DNA of 8,038 nucleotides, taken from NCBI GenBank assembly GCA_964621615.1, contig CAZUMW010000085.1, positions 1 through 8,038 on the forward strand, read 5' to 3'. Under the pieces are notes generated by a model. The model ran no database searches and was not told the origin of the DNA. It saw nothing but the letters and a program-made list of their open reading frames with translations. Origin of the DNA: CAZUMW01 sp964621615 (GTDB lineage Bacteria > Desulfobacterota > WTBG01 > CAIYCZ01 > CAIRTM01). The translations under genes were made by a program, and so were the position numbers. Of this stretch, positions 1 through 5,178 are shown in pieces (the first letter of the stretch is position 1; each line of letters begins with the position of its first letter).

Positions 1-48
1 ACAAACAAAACTTCAGCCCGCATTCATATGCAAAAACCTAACCGGAAA

Positions 49-696
49 TTACTGACTACAGCCCTCACTTCCGGCAATTACTTCTTCCCTGGCCGGTCGG
101 TTGACCGCAGTGGTTGAAAGCCCAAGATACCGGGCAACCTCCGCTCCGCTGCTTCGAACAATTCCTCCACCGGTCAGTTCCGGCCGTCGGCCCTGCGCAA
201 TACCTTCTGATACAAATACTTCATAGGCTGATATCGCATCTTTTCTCCTCGGTCCAAAACAGGAAAGCACCAGCTCGGTATCCTGCCGGTCACTGGCAAT
301 CAGGCCCATTATCGCTGCATGGCCGCTCCACCGGTATCGGTTCAGCTCTGCAAGGCTTTTCACGAGACCTGCATGTAACGGGTTCAAATGAATGTAGCGT
401 GTCAGGGCCAGCAAGTACGGCTCCTCTTCGCCGGTACCGTCGGTTGAAATTGACCACATACCCCGTCAGCAGTTTTCTCATGCTGCCGGATAGCGGTTCC
501 TTTCCCGTGCGCACCAGCAAATGGTAGTGGTTGGACATCATCGCCCACGCATACACAACCAGCGCCCCTTCACGGGCCAGCGCCGACAGCCGGTTGACAA
601 AATCCAACCGGTCCTGAATATCTCCGTCCGCTCTATCCCCCGGCCGATTACATGATGCAATGCGCCGGGGGCGTCAAGCCGTGCTTGTCGTGGCAT
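49..696 (-). pseudogene. REP-associated tyrosine transposase (Y1/HUH type), frameshifted and internally deleted
   Basis: The family are single-strand DNA transposases related to IS200/IS605 TnpA that act on REP palindromes. The start is ATG at 696, after a GAAGG-type ribosome site, giving the typical N-terminus MPRQARLDAPGALHHVIGRG. Frame is lost near 612-620, where IFR should run into DRLDFVNRL. The second piece (from about 607) holds the HUH motif in SNHYHLLV and ends in NFNRRYRRRG. A further break near 430 removes the stretch that normally links this to EEEPYLLALTRYIHLNP, which resumes in a third frame. YIHLNP probably holds the catalytic tyrosine. The end has a small DnaA-like helix-turn-helix (VARYLGLSTTAVN). 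HUH and tyrosine are now in different frames, so the gene should be dead. It lies 78 bp beyond attC 1 and may have been cassette cargo or an insertion. Confidence 0.8.
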
Positions 697-774
697 ACTG
701 CCCTTCTACCTTCATTACCAATACTGTAAAGTTATTTTTGTATCAACGTACCCTTATTTCCTTTAATCTTACTC

Positions 775-840
775 ATATAACGTGCGGGTAACTTGCCGGG
801 CGCGCAGTTTTGCCCGGTCAAGTTCACCCGATGGTTCGCT
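775..840 (-). other. attC recombination site 1 (of the vapBC-1 cassette)
   Basis: On the plus strand the outer boxes are ATATAAC (775-781) and GTTCGCT (834-840), each separated from the stem by an unpaired 3-base spacer. The arms CGGGTAACTTGCCGGGC and GCCCGGTCAAGTTCACCCG pair completely except for two extra bases in the right arm, a T and a C, 6 bp apart. Paired arms with two extrahelical bases at this spacing are the hallmark of integron attC sites. The extra bases lie in the right arm, so the cassette reads on the minus strand, as vapBC-1 does. GTTCGCT complements the GGCGAAC box at 1575, the other end of the same cassette. Confidence 0.85.
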
Positions 841-854
841 CCTGAGCAAAGTGA

Positions 855-1232
855 TTATGGACGGAACTTTTTGATTTGAATGTCTTTTATAATTTTGTAA
901 TGTTTATCATTGCCGGTTAAAATAGGAAGCCCGTGTGAAATTGCCGTAGCACCTATTAAAGCATCTGCCAGTTGAATGGAATGGCTCAAATAATGCTGTT
1001 CGACAAAAAACATTGCCTTTATGGATATCTCTTCAGAAATATAGAGAATTTTTGTGTTCCAGCCATGAAGAGCCATCCGAAAATGATTAAGCTCGTTTTT
1101 ATTTCTCATGCCTTGGACCAATTCCATATATGTGACCACAGAAATGAGAAAATTCTCTGAGTTTTCAATGACTTTATATGCTTTTTCATTCCCTTTCATG
1201 TACCATATAAGTACGTCGGTATCGATAATCAC
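855..1232 (-). CDS. vapC: VapC-type PIN-domain toxin (vapBC-1)
   Basis: This 125-residue protein is a PIN-domain ribonuclease, expected to cleave RNA with Mg2+ bound by four acidic residues. These are visible as D4 (IIDTDVLIW), E37 (YMELVQG), D90 (QLADALIGATA) and D109 (TGNDKHY), with the order and spacing usual for VapC, so it should be active. Length is normal. The start is GTG at 1232, directly after the antitoxin stop codon, with AGGAAAGGAAG just upstream inside the antitoxin gene. The pair is therefore translationally coupled. Its product should be held inactive by the antitoxin encoded immediately upstream. The stop lies 15 bp before attC 1, as expected for integron cassette cargo. The RNA target cannot be told from sequence. 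Confidence 0.92.
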   Translation of the reverse strand: MIIDTDVLIWYMKGNEKAYKVIENSENFLISVVTYMELVQGMRNKNELNHFRMALHGWNTKILYISEEISIKAMFFVEQHYLSHSIQLADALIGATAISHGLPILTGNDKHYKIIKDIQIKKFRP

Positions 1233-1466
1233 CTAGAATCTTCCTTTCCTTAGTCCCCGCACGTATTTATCCACATCTTGAACCATATCGTTATCTTTCC
1301 AGATTCCAAATAATTGATTTTCTACAGTCCCACTATTATTTTCGGTGTAGGGGATAAGCTTTGCACAGGGTTTGCCACGAAAGGTTATTACGACTTCCTC
1401 ACCTCTATTCACAGTATCGAGAAGCCCTTTTGAATTAAACCTGAGATCCTTAGCCGTTGCTTTCAT
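1233..1466 (-). CDS. vapB: Phd/YefM-family antitoxin (vapBC-1)
   Basis: This 77-residue protein has the Phd/YefM fold signature: an N-terminal DNA-binding part (MKATAKDLRFNSKGLLDTVNRGEEVVITFRGKPCAKLIPY), in which the 'GEEVVITFRGKPCAKLIP' stretch is characteristic, and a C-terminal toxin-binding tail ending in VDKYVRGLRKGRF. It should neutralise the downstream PIN toxin and autorepress the operon. The ATG at 1466 is preceded by a clear GGAGG at 1473-1477. Its stop codon abuts the GTG of the toxin with no gap. A promoter and a perfect inverted-repeat operator lie immediately upstream. Phd-type antitoxins paired with PIN toxins are well known, so the mixed family is not odd. Confidence 0.9.
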   Translation of the reverse strand: MKATAKDLRFNSKGLLDTVNRGEEVVITFRGKPCAKLIPYTENNSGTVENQLFGIWKDNDMVQDVDKYVRGLRKGRF

Positions 1467-1487
1467 CGTTGACCTCCAATTCTTTAT

Positions 1488-1529
1488 GTTTACACTTTAT
1501 AATGTAAACTACAATCATTGATCTGTCAA
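1488..1529 (-). promoter_or_regulatory. vapBC-1 promoter with overlapping operator
   Basis: Read on the minus strand, a perfect -35 TTGACA (1529-1524) is followed by a 17-bp spacer and a -10 TACATT (1506-1501). A perfect 7-bp inverted repeat, GTTTACA then 8 bases then TGTAAAC (1488-1509), covers the -10 box. Antitoxin binding there would block RNA polymerase, the usual autoregulation of toxin-antitoxin operons. Confidence 0.75.
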
Positions 1530-1574
1530 CGTGCGATATGCGAACAAAGAAAAAAAGCAACTCGTACCTATTTA

Positions 1575-1682
1575 GGCGAACGTGCGGCTGAGCGGCTTCC
1601 CCGCAGGGGAAGTCTCGTTCCAGCGCTTTGATAGTCCGCGCGCAAGCGCGGCCGCTGGAACGGAAGCTCAGCCTGGTTGTGC
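1575..1682 (-). other. attC recombination site 2 (of the mazF cassette), atypical with a side hairpin
   Basis: Outer boxes are GGCGAAC (1575-1581) and GTTGTGC (1676-1682). Inside are arms GGCTGAGC and GCTCAGCC, then a long stem CGTTCCAGCG / CGCTGGAACG capped by CCGCGCGCAAGCGCGG. The left arm also carries a self-contained hairpin, CTTCCCCGCAGGGGAAG, with no counterpart on the right. The GTTGTGC box is the exact complement of GCACAAC at 2289, the opposite end of the mazF cassette, which supports a genuine cassette junction. Near-copies of this element occur at 4352 and (as a half) 5886. The extra bases sit in the left arm, unlike sites 1, 3 and 5. Confidence 0.75.
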
Positions 1683-1687
1683 CCTTT

Positions 1688-2026
1688 TTATCTTATTTCA
1701 AGTATTGTAGCGACTGCTTGACAGATTTCGTCAAGTTCTTCGAGAGATAGTGACTCAATCTTCTTTTTCAGCCTATGTTTTGCAACTGCTCGAATCTGAT
1801 CCACCACGGCCACGGCAACTCCCCCCTGACAATTAACCGGAACCGTGATTGGTGGGTGTGATTTCGCAGCGGTGGAGAGAGGAACCACAACAACAGTCCG
1901 ACGAAGCCTGTTTATGGTATTGTGTGAAAGGACAACACAGGGACGGGTTTTTTTAATCTCGGAACCCTGCGTCGGGTCCAAACTCACCCACCAAACGTCA
2001 CCCCGCGTGATAGTGGGTTCGGTCAT
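1688..2026 (-). CDS. mazF: MazF/PemK-family toxin (sequence-specific mRNA endoribonuclease)
   Basis: This 112-residue protein has the PemK/MazF barrel throughout: RGDVWWVSLDPTQGSEIKKTRPCVVLS at residues 8-34, VVVVPLST at 45-52 and a DQIRAVAKHRLKKKI stretch near 75-90. By alignment with known MazF proteins, R28 (in KKTRP) and T52 (in PLST) fit the catalytic arginine and threonine of the RNA-cleavage site. Length is standard and nothing is missing, so it should be active. Its ATG overlaps the antitoxin stop by 4 bp (ATGA at 2023-2026), which indicates translational coupling. It ends 5 bp before attC 2, a tight fit for cassette cargo. The cleavage sequence cannot be predicted here. Confidence 0.93.
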   Translation of the reverse strand: MTEPTITRGDVWWVSLDPTQGSEIKKTRPCVVLSHNTINRLRRTVVVVPLSTAAKSHPPITVPVNCQGGVAVAVVDQIRAVAKHRLKKKIESLSLEELDEICQAVATILEIR

Positions 2027-2241
2027 TCCTCGATTCCGTCCTCAAATGCTTGCCACTCGTCGATCTCTTGCTCTAAAGCTTTGTCACGATTGGCTGCCCG
2101 GCAAGCAGCTGCCAGCGAGCTGTCTCGATCCTTTAACTCCTGTTCCAGCAAACGCGTAACAAGGCGAGATCGCTGACGGGCAGGTACTGCCGCCTGGAAT
2201 CGATGAGCCACTTCATCTGGTATGGATAATGTAATTCTCAT
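2023..2241 (-). CDS. ribbon-helix-helix antitoxin partner of the MazF/PemK toxin
   Basis: This 72-residue protein begins MRITLSIPDEVAHRFQAAV, the short strand-then-helix start typical of ribbon-helix-helix (CopG/Arc-like) antitoxins, followed by SRLVTRLLEQELKDRD. The acidic tail (EQEIDEWQAFEDGIEE) is the likely toxin-binding part. It should bind the downstream ribonuclease and repress its own promoter. The ATG at 2241 has no Shine-Dalgarno sequence: only 6 bases separate it from the -10 box, so the message is probably leaderless. The ATG fits the family N-terminus exactly, so a later start is unlikely. The partner gene overlaps it by 4 bp. Confidence 0.87.
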   Translation of the reverse strand: MRITLSIPDEVAHRFQAAVPARQRSRLVTRLLEQELKDRDSSLAAACRAANRDKALEQEIDEWQAFEDGIEE

Positions 2242-2245
2242 AACT

Positions 2246-2276
2246 ACATATTATGTTTTATGACTTATGATGTCAA
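2246..2276 (-). promoter_or_regulatory. near-consensus promoter and operator of the mazF-type operon
   Basis: On the minus strand TTGACA (2276-2271), a 17-bp spacer and TAATAT (2253-2248) form an almost perfect sigma-70 promoter. The 11-bp palindrome ACATATTATGT (2246-2256) lies over the -10 box and is a likely antitoxin operator. The antitoxin ATG begins 6 bases after the -10 box, so transcription should start at or next to the start codon. Confidence 0.8.
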
Positions 2277-2288
2277 GCGTTATTTGAG

Positions 2289-2360
2289 GCACAACGTTTG
2301 AACTCACTGGTTTTTACGGAGCGCAGCGGAGTAAAAATCCAGTGCAGTGATTTGTTATGC
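2289..2360 (-). other. attC recombination site 3 (of the TauE/vapBC-2 cassette)
   Basis: Boxes are GCACAAC (2289-2295) and GTTATGC (2354-2360). Arms ACTCACTGGTTTTTAC and GTAAAAATCCAGTGCAGT pair fully except for an extra T and an extra C in the right arm, 6 bp apart, exactly as in site 1. The loop GGAGCGCAGCGGAG is short. GTTATGC is a very common R box in bacterial integrons. The extra-base side again indicates cassettes read on the minus strand. Confidence 0.87.
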
Positions 2361-2369
2361 CCCCAATAG

Positions 2370-3176
2370 CTATATGATTCCCTTTGTATGAAGTGCATTA
2401 ATCACCATAAACAAAGCTGCAAGCCAATTGGTATAAGCAAATAGTTTCTTAAGATGTTTAGGCTTTGTTTTTAATGCAAACTTCCCACCTAGTATTCCTC
2501 CTGTAATTGTAATAAAGGCTAATGGAACAGCCCATGAAGGATTAAAATCTCCTTGAACCGCATGACCTGTAAAACCCATAAATGCAGTTGCCGCTATTAA
2601 TGTGGAAGCTGTTCCGACCGCTGTATGTATCGATACTCCACAAGCCAAAACCATTAATGGAACCAGAAAAGATCCTCCTGAAACTCCGACCATCCCAGAA
2701 CCAAAACCTGTTAAAACAGTAATCGGTAAAGCAATCCATAAATTTACATTATAAATTTCATTACCAGATTTTATACTTATAATTCCTAAATGTTTGTTTT
2801 TTGGGATGGTTTTTTTCTCTGGAACAGGAATCAACATTACTATTCCAGCTATCAACAACATAACAGCAAATATAAGCTTTAATGAAAATCCGCTGAACAA
2901 ATGAGAAAAATATCCTCCTCCAAGTGCTGATAGGGCTGTAAATATTCCGATCAGAACAGCCAATATCCATGATACAGACTTATTTTTTTGAAAAATAATC
3001 ATTGCCGCAACAGAAGCTGAAAAAAGAATAAACTGACCGGTTGTCGCTGCCTCGTGCATTGGGATATTGGCGATTGCCAGAATTACAACATAGAAATTCC
3101 CTCCGCCTTTACCGACCATTGTCATTGCAACAGCAACGATAAAAATGAGAGAGCTTGCTATAATAAGATTTGTCAT
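2370..3176 (-). CDS. TauE/SafE-family membrane exporter
   Basis: This 268-residue inner-membrane protein belongs to the TauE/SafE (DUF81) family, which exports or imports small anions such as sulfite or sulfoacetate. About eight hydrophobic segments are visible, near residues 3-20, 28-62, 68-90, 97-117, 146-180, 185-203, 215-233 and 246-262, with a hydrophilic loop at 118-143. The two family glycine motifs are present: GKGGGNF at 22-28 and GVSGGSFLVP at 164-173. Length is normal and the frame is intact. The ATG at 3176 has only a weak ribosome site and starts 14 bp after the stop of an ORF tail at 3191, so it may be coupled to upstream translation. The stop is 9 bp before attC 3. Substrate is unknown. 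Confidence 0.85.
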   Translation of the reverse strand: MTNLIIASSLIFIVAVAMTMVGKGGGNFYVVILAIANIPMHEAATTGQFILFSASVAAMIIFQKNKSVSWILAVLIGIFTALSALGGGYFSHLFSGFSLKLIFAVMLLIAGIVMLIPVPEKKTIPKNKHLGIISIKSGNEIYNVNLWIALPITVLTGFGSGMVGVSGGSFLVPLMVLACGVSIHTAVGTASTLIAATAFMGFTGHAVQGDFNPSWAVPLAFITITGGILGGKFALKTKPKHLKKLFAYTNWLAALFMVINALHTKGII

Positions 3177-3263
3177 CTAATAAACCATCTTCATTTTTTA
3201 CTTTTAATGACCTTGAGAACCTGGCCTGGCTTCAAAGCTTCTGTCAGAGCAGAATATCCGCCT

Positions 3264-3650
3264 TCAACAATGCGTATCCATACGTTCCTTGGCGCGCAGT
3301 TCGGCTGTTTCCAGAAAGATGACCACCAGGCGGTTCTGGGTGTCGATCTCATCTTTCCTGAGATAATTCTTGGCGATAAAAATATCCTGTTTGCGGACAA
3401 TCGAGCCTTTCCACGAGGTAAGCGCCATATTTTCCTTTGACGCATCCGCCCGGAAGACGATGATTTCGGCGGCTGTTTGGCCGGTGACAGCATAGAGCAT
3501 TTTGTTCTGCGTTCCCCCAGTCAATTGTACTCGCAACAGCGCTCGACCAAACCAAAGTGCCGTTTGCCAACTTTTGGAAATATAAACGCCAACGCCTGAA
3601 CATCCTTCTTTTGCCAATCTCGTACCGTCTTTTTCAGTCCAAACGGGCAA
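3264..3650 (-). pseudogene. RhuM-family remnant (C-terminal portion only)
   Basis: Residues encoded from about 3512 to 3264 match the conserved second half of RhuM-like proteins: QNKMLYAVTGQTAAEII, then ENMALTSWKGSIVRKQD, IFIAKNYLRKDEID and LNRLVVIFLETAELRAKER as the family's usual succession (the fragment reads TQNRLVV). Function of the family is unclear; members are often near restriction or toxin genes. The N-terminal DNA-binding half is absent and the C-terminus stops soon after AELRAKERMDTH. The frame has only a TTG start at 3650, with unrelated-looking sequence ahead of the match. A different frame continues to 3191 and ends GYSALTEALKPGQVLKVIK, an unassigned tail. A second 46-codon ATG frame (3661-3521) overlaps the upstream part; I cannot assign it. 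Confidence 0.65.
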
Positions 3651-3682
3651 TCGGAATCCATGTGAGATTATCGACTGAAGAT

Positions 3683-4078
3683 TTATTTTAATCGTTTAAG
3701 GCCGAAGTGTCTTTCAATAGGTACAAAATCCTTGTCATTGTGAAGAAGGGGCATCTCATGTTCTAAGGCTACGGCAGCAATCATACAATCGACAGACTTC
3801 CTTATCGTGATGCCTTTTCGACGTAGTGCCCGATAAATTTCCGCTGCACTTAAATAAACGGAATAGGGCATGGGAAGAAAAACCAGATTAGTAAATAAAT
3901 TCTTGGTTTTTTTGAATTCTGAGTCATTTCTTATCCCTTGAAGAACTTCGGTAAGAATAACACCACAAACGCAAATGTCTTCCCTGTCATTAATGAGGTT
4001 TTCAAGGGTTTTCACATGGGGATTGAGATTGGCTGAAAAAAAATCAATCCAGACAGTAGTATCAACTAAAACCATCAT
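3683..4078 (-). CDS. vapC: VapC-type PIN-domain toxin (vapBC-2)
   Basis: Starting at ATG 4078 (or the adjacent ATG at 4075) gives 131 residues beginning MMVLVDTTVWIDFF. The four PIN acidic residues are D6, E44 (VILTEVLQG), D97 (SVDCMIAAVA) and D115 (HNDKDF), so the ribonuclease site looks complete. A longer frame exists upstream, but the 4078 start overlaps the antitoxin stop as ATGA, the usual arrangement, and matches the family N-terminus. It has little resemblance to VapC-1 outside the motifs, so the pairs are not recent duplicates. It is followed by a RhuM-like remnant and TauE/SafE before the next attC. Confidence 0.92.
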   Translation of the reverse strand: MMVLVDTTVWIDFFSANLNPHVKTLENLINDREDICVCGVILTEVLQGIRNDSEFKKTKNLFTNLVFLPMPYSVYLSAAEIYRALRRKGITIRKSVDCMIAAVALEHEMPLLHNDKDFVPIERHFGLKRLK

Positions 4079-4278
4079 GAGCTTCGACCTGTACGCCATT
4101 CATCCAAGTTGCCATTCCAAGTTATCTTTCCTTTAAGTTCAAGCAACTTGATTTGATTTTCATGCCTAAGTAATTCTCGTAAGGCATGATCAATCAGGGC
4201 TTTTTGGGTCTTAATGCCAGTAGCTTTCAGACAATTGTCGACCAATTTTTCGTCAAGAATGATATTTGTGCGTTTCAT
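4075..4278 (-). CDS. vapB: VapB-type antitoxin (vapBC-2)
   Basis: This 67-residue protein begins MKRTNIILDEKLVDNCLKATG and has the short strand-helix-helix DNA-binding unit of the VapB (DUF2191-like) antitoxins, then a toxin-binding tail with LLELKGKITWNGNLDEWR, a typical GKxxWxGxLxxxR pattern. The start at 4278 is preferred over an in-frame ATG at 4314 because AGGAGG lies 7 bases before it and the protein then begins like the family. It should neutralise VapC-2 and bind the large palindrome upstream. The stop codon overlaps the toxin start. Confidence 0.92.
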   Translation of the reverse strand: MKRTNIILDEKLVDNCLKATGIKTQKALIDHALRELLRHENQIKLLELKGKITWNGNLDEWRTGRSS

Positions 4279-4307
4279 GTTGTTCCTCCTGTAATATCGT
4301 AGCATAC

Positions 4308-4342
4308 CATACACATGATATCACATTTTATGTGTATGACAA
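4308..4342 (-). promoter_or_regulatory. vapBC-2 promoter and long operator palindrome
   Basis: A perfect 9-bp inverted repeat, CATACACAT (4308-4316) and ATGTGTATG (4330-4338), is separated by 13 bases. On the minus strand TTGTCA (4342-4337), a 16-bp spacer and TATCAT (4320-4315) form a plausible promoter, so the operator arms cover both promoter boxes. This fits VapBC autorepression. Confidence 0.75.
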
Positions 4343-4351
4343 GGATTTTTA

Positions 4352-4460
4352 AGATAACGTGCGGCTGAGCGGCTTCCCTGCAGGGGAAGTCTCGTTCCAG
4401 GGCTTTGATAGGCCGCGCGCAAGCGAGGCCGCTGGAACGGAAGCCCAGCCGCACTTTAAG
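4352..4460 (-). other. attC-like site 4, atypical with side hairpin (sister of site 2)
   Basis: The sequence is a close homologue of site 2: AGATAAC box, GTG, CGGCTGAGC, side hairpin CTTCCCTGCAGGGGAAG, then CGTTCCAG and CTGGAACG around a GC-rich tip, and CAGCCGCAC. The distal box is CTTTAAG (4454-4460) instead of the usual GTT form. It marks the upstream end of the long cassette holding vapBC-2 and TauE/SafE (AGATAAC against GTTATGC at the other end agrees at five positions). Confidence 0.6.
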
Positions 4461-4481
4461 GCGATGCGCGCAGCGCGTCGG

Positions 4482-4541
4482 CTTAAAGTTCCAAATCACT
4501 GGCGCGGGCTTTTTCGCGTCCAGTGCATTTGGTGGTTACCT
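4482..4541 (-). other. attC recombination site 5
   Basis: Arms CCAAATCACTGGCGCG and CGCGTCCAGTGCATTTGG (4491-4532) pair fully apart from an extra T and an extra C in the right arm, 6 bp apart, the same pattern as sites 1 and 3. The right box is GTTACCT (4535-4541). The left box is CTTAAAG (4482-4488) where an AAC ending is expected, so this end is degenerate. Only about 21 bases separate it from the end of site 4. Confidence 0.7.
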
Positions 4542-4545
4542 GTAT

Positions 4546-4725
4546 AGAGAGAAACGACCGGACTGGCTCTATACTGATTTTGTTCTGAGTTTGTTCAGCG
4601 GTCAGCAAAACGCCACCCGAAAGCAATACCGCCTGTTTGTCGAATCGATGTTGGGCCGGGAATATGAAAGCCCGCTGAAGGGAGTGGTTGCGTCAAGTAT
4701 TCTTGACTGGATGCTACATCTTTAG
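4546..4725 (+). pseudogene. REP-associated transposase, C-terminal fragment
   Basis: The open frame encodes REKRPDWLYTDFVLSLF followed by RKQYRLFVESMLG and ESPLKGVVASSIL, the region just after the catalytic domain in REP-associated tyrosine transposases (RPDWL..DF.LS...YR.FV is typical). The match covers about 4549-4704 and then passes into a short unrelated tail with a stop at 4723. There is no start codon or catalytic part; the reading frame only appears longer because it runs back through the attC 5 stem. It is the only scrap of this type on the plus strand. A 9-bp repeat TCTTGACTG at its end recurs at 4745, next to repeat A. Confidence 0.7.
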
Positions 4726-4785
4726 CAGCACTGTATTGCAACAATCTTGACTGTATCAAGAATGAAGACCTGATAATCATATAAA

Positions 4786-4843
4786 GGTTACCATCTGTTG
4801 AATTTCCTGTAATGTGATACAAACAGAAACCACATTCAGGAGG
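4786..4843 (+). promoter_or_regulatory. structured leader of the IS110 (A) transposase
   Basis: CCTGTAATGTG (4806-4816) pairs with CACATTCAGG (4831-4840) with a single bulged T, burying half of the AGGAGG ribosome site (4838-4843). A second stem, GGTT + TCTGTT (4786-4799) with AACAGAAACC (4822-4831), interleaves with the first, so they form a pseudoknot or exclude one another. This suggests translational restraint of the transposase. The same structure recurs in copy 2 at 6573-6630. Confidence 0.5.
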
Positions 4844-4851
4844 AACAACGC

Positions 4852-5136
4852 ATGGAACATATCGTCGGCATTGATCTGCATTCCAACAACGGATATTATG
4901 GCATTATCGAACCCGATGGCAAACGTGTTTTTCAGAGACGGATGCCAAACGATCTGCCGGCAGTGCTTAGGACGCTTGAGCCCTATCGTGAAACGATCCG
5001 CAGTGTTGTTGTGGAATCAACCTATAACTGGTACTGGCTGGTGGACGGTCTGATGGAAAACAACTACCGGGTAAAGCTGGCCAATCCGGCAAAGTTCGAG
5101 AAGTGCATTTTTTTATCGCTGTATGTTGAGGTTTAA
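4852..5136 (+). pseudogene. IS110-family transposase, N-terminal fragment (copy A1)
   Basis: The ATG at 4852 follows AGGAGG by 8 bases. Residues 1-88 (MEHIVGIDLHSNNGYYGI... VVVESTYNWYWLVDGLMENNYRVKLANPAKFEK) are the start of the RuvC-like DEDD catalytic domain of IS110 transposases: D8 in GIDLH and E65 region in VVVEST are the first acidic residues. The remaining acidic residues and the C-terminal serine domain are missing, out of a usual 300-400 residues. The last codons (IFLSLYVEV) come from non-IS sequence that equals the 3' end of vapC-3. The product cannot catalyse transposition. Confidence 0.88.
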
Positions 5137-5178
5137 GATATATGATTGTATTTGCCGGAATCAATTAGCTGATTTAGC

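Larger units (their letters stand above)
4754..5140 (+). repeat. repeat A, copy 1 (387 bp, IS110-family 5' end)
   Basis: It matches 6541-6927 along its whole length with one difference seen by eye (G at 5105, A at 6892). It holds an IS110 5' non-coding leader, the first ~88 codons of the transposase, and a final stretch of about 35 bp that equals the 3' end of vapC-3. Flanks on both sides differ between copies, apart from a CTTGACT just before each one. Confidence 0.92.

Noticed and set aside
114..527. Open plus-strand frame of 137 codons
   Set aside because: It is antisense to the REP transposase, whose protein motifs are clear on the minus strand; its own translation has no recognisable pattern.
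775..840. Simple transcription terminators at the long hairpins
   Set aside because: The stems lack a following T-run and have box sequences and paired extra bases that fit attC; they may still stop transcription as a side effect.
1845..2159. Open plus-strand frame of 104 codons across the mazF operon
   Set aside because: It lies antisense to two overlapping genes with strong family motifs and a near-consensus promoter; no ribosome site.
3521..3661. Possible 46-codon gene starting MDSDCPFGLKKTVRDWQ
   Set aside because: It has an ATG 21 bp after vapC-2, but no clear ribosome site or family match and it overlaps the RhuM-like frame; mentioned only in that entry.
1575..4460. CRISPR array, suggested by repeated GC-rich palindromes
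   Set aside because: The copies are few, kilobases apart, about 100 bp long and located at gene-cassette borders; no short regular repeat-spacer unit is present.
4405..4545. Extension of the 4405-4725 frame upstream of the REP transposase match
   Set aside because: This part reads through the stems of attC-like sites 4 and 5 and matches no protein pattern, so only the part from about 4546 is reported.
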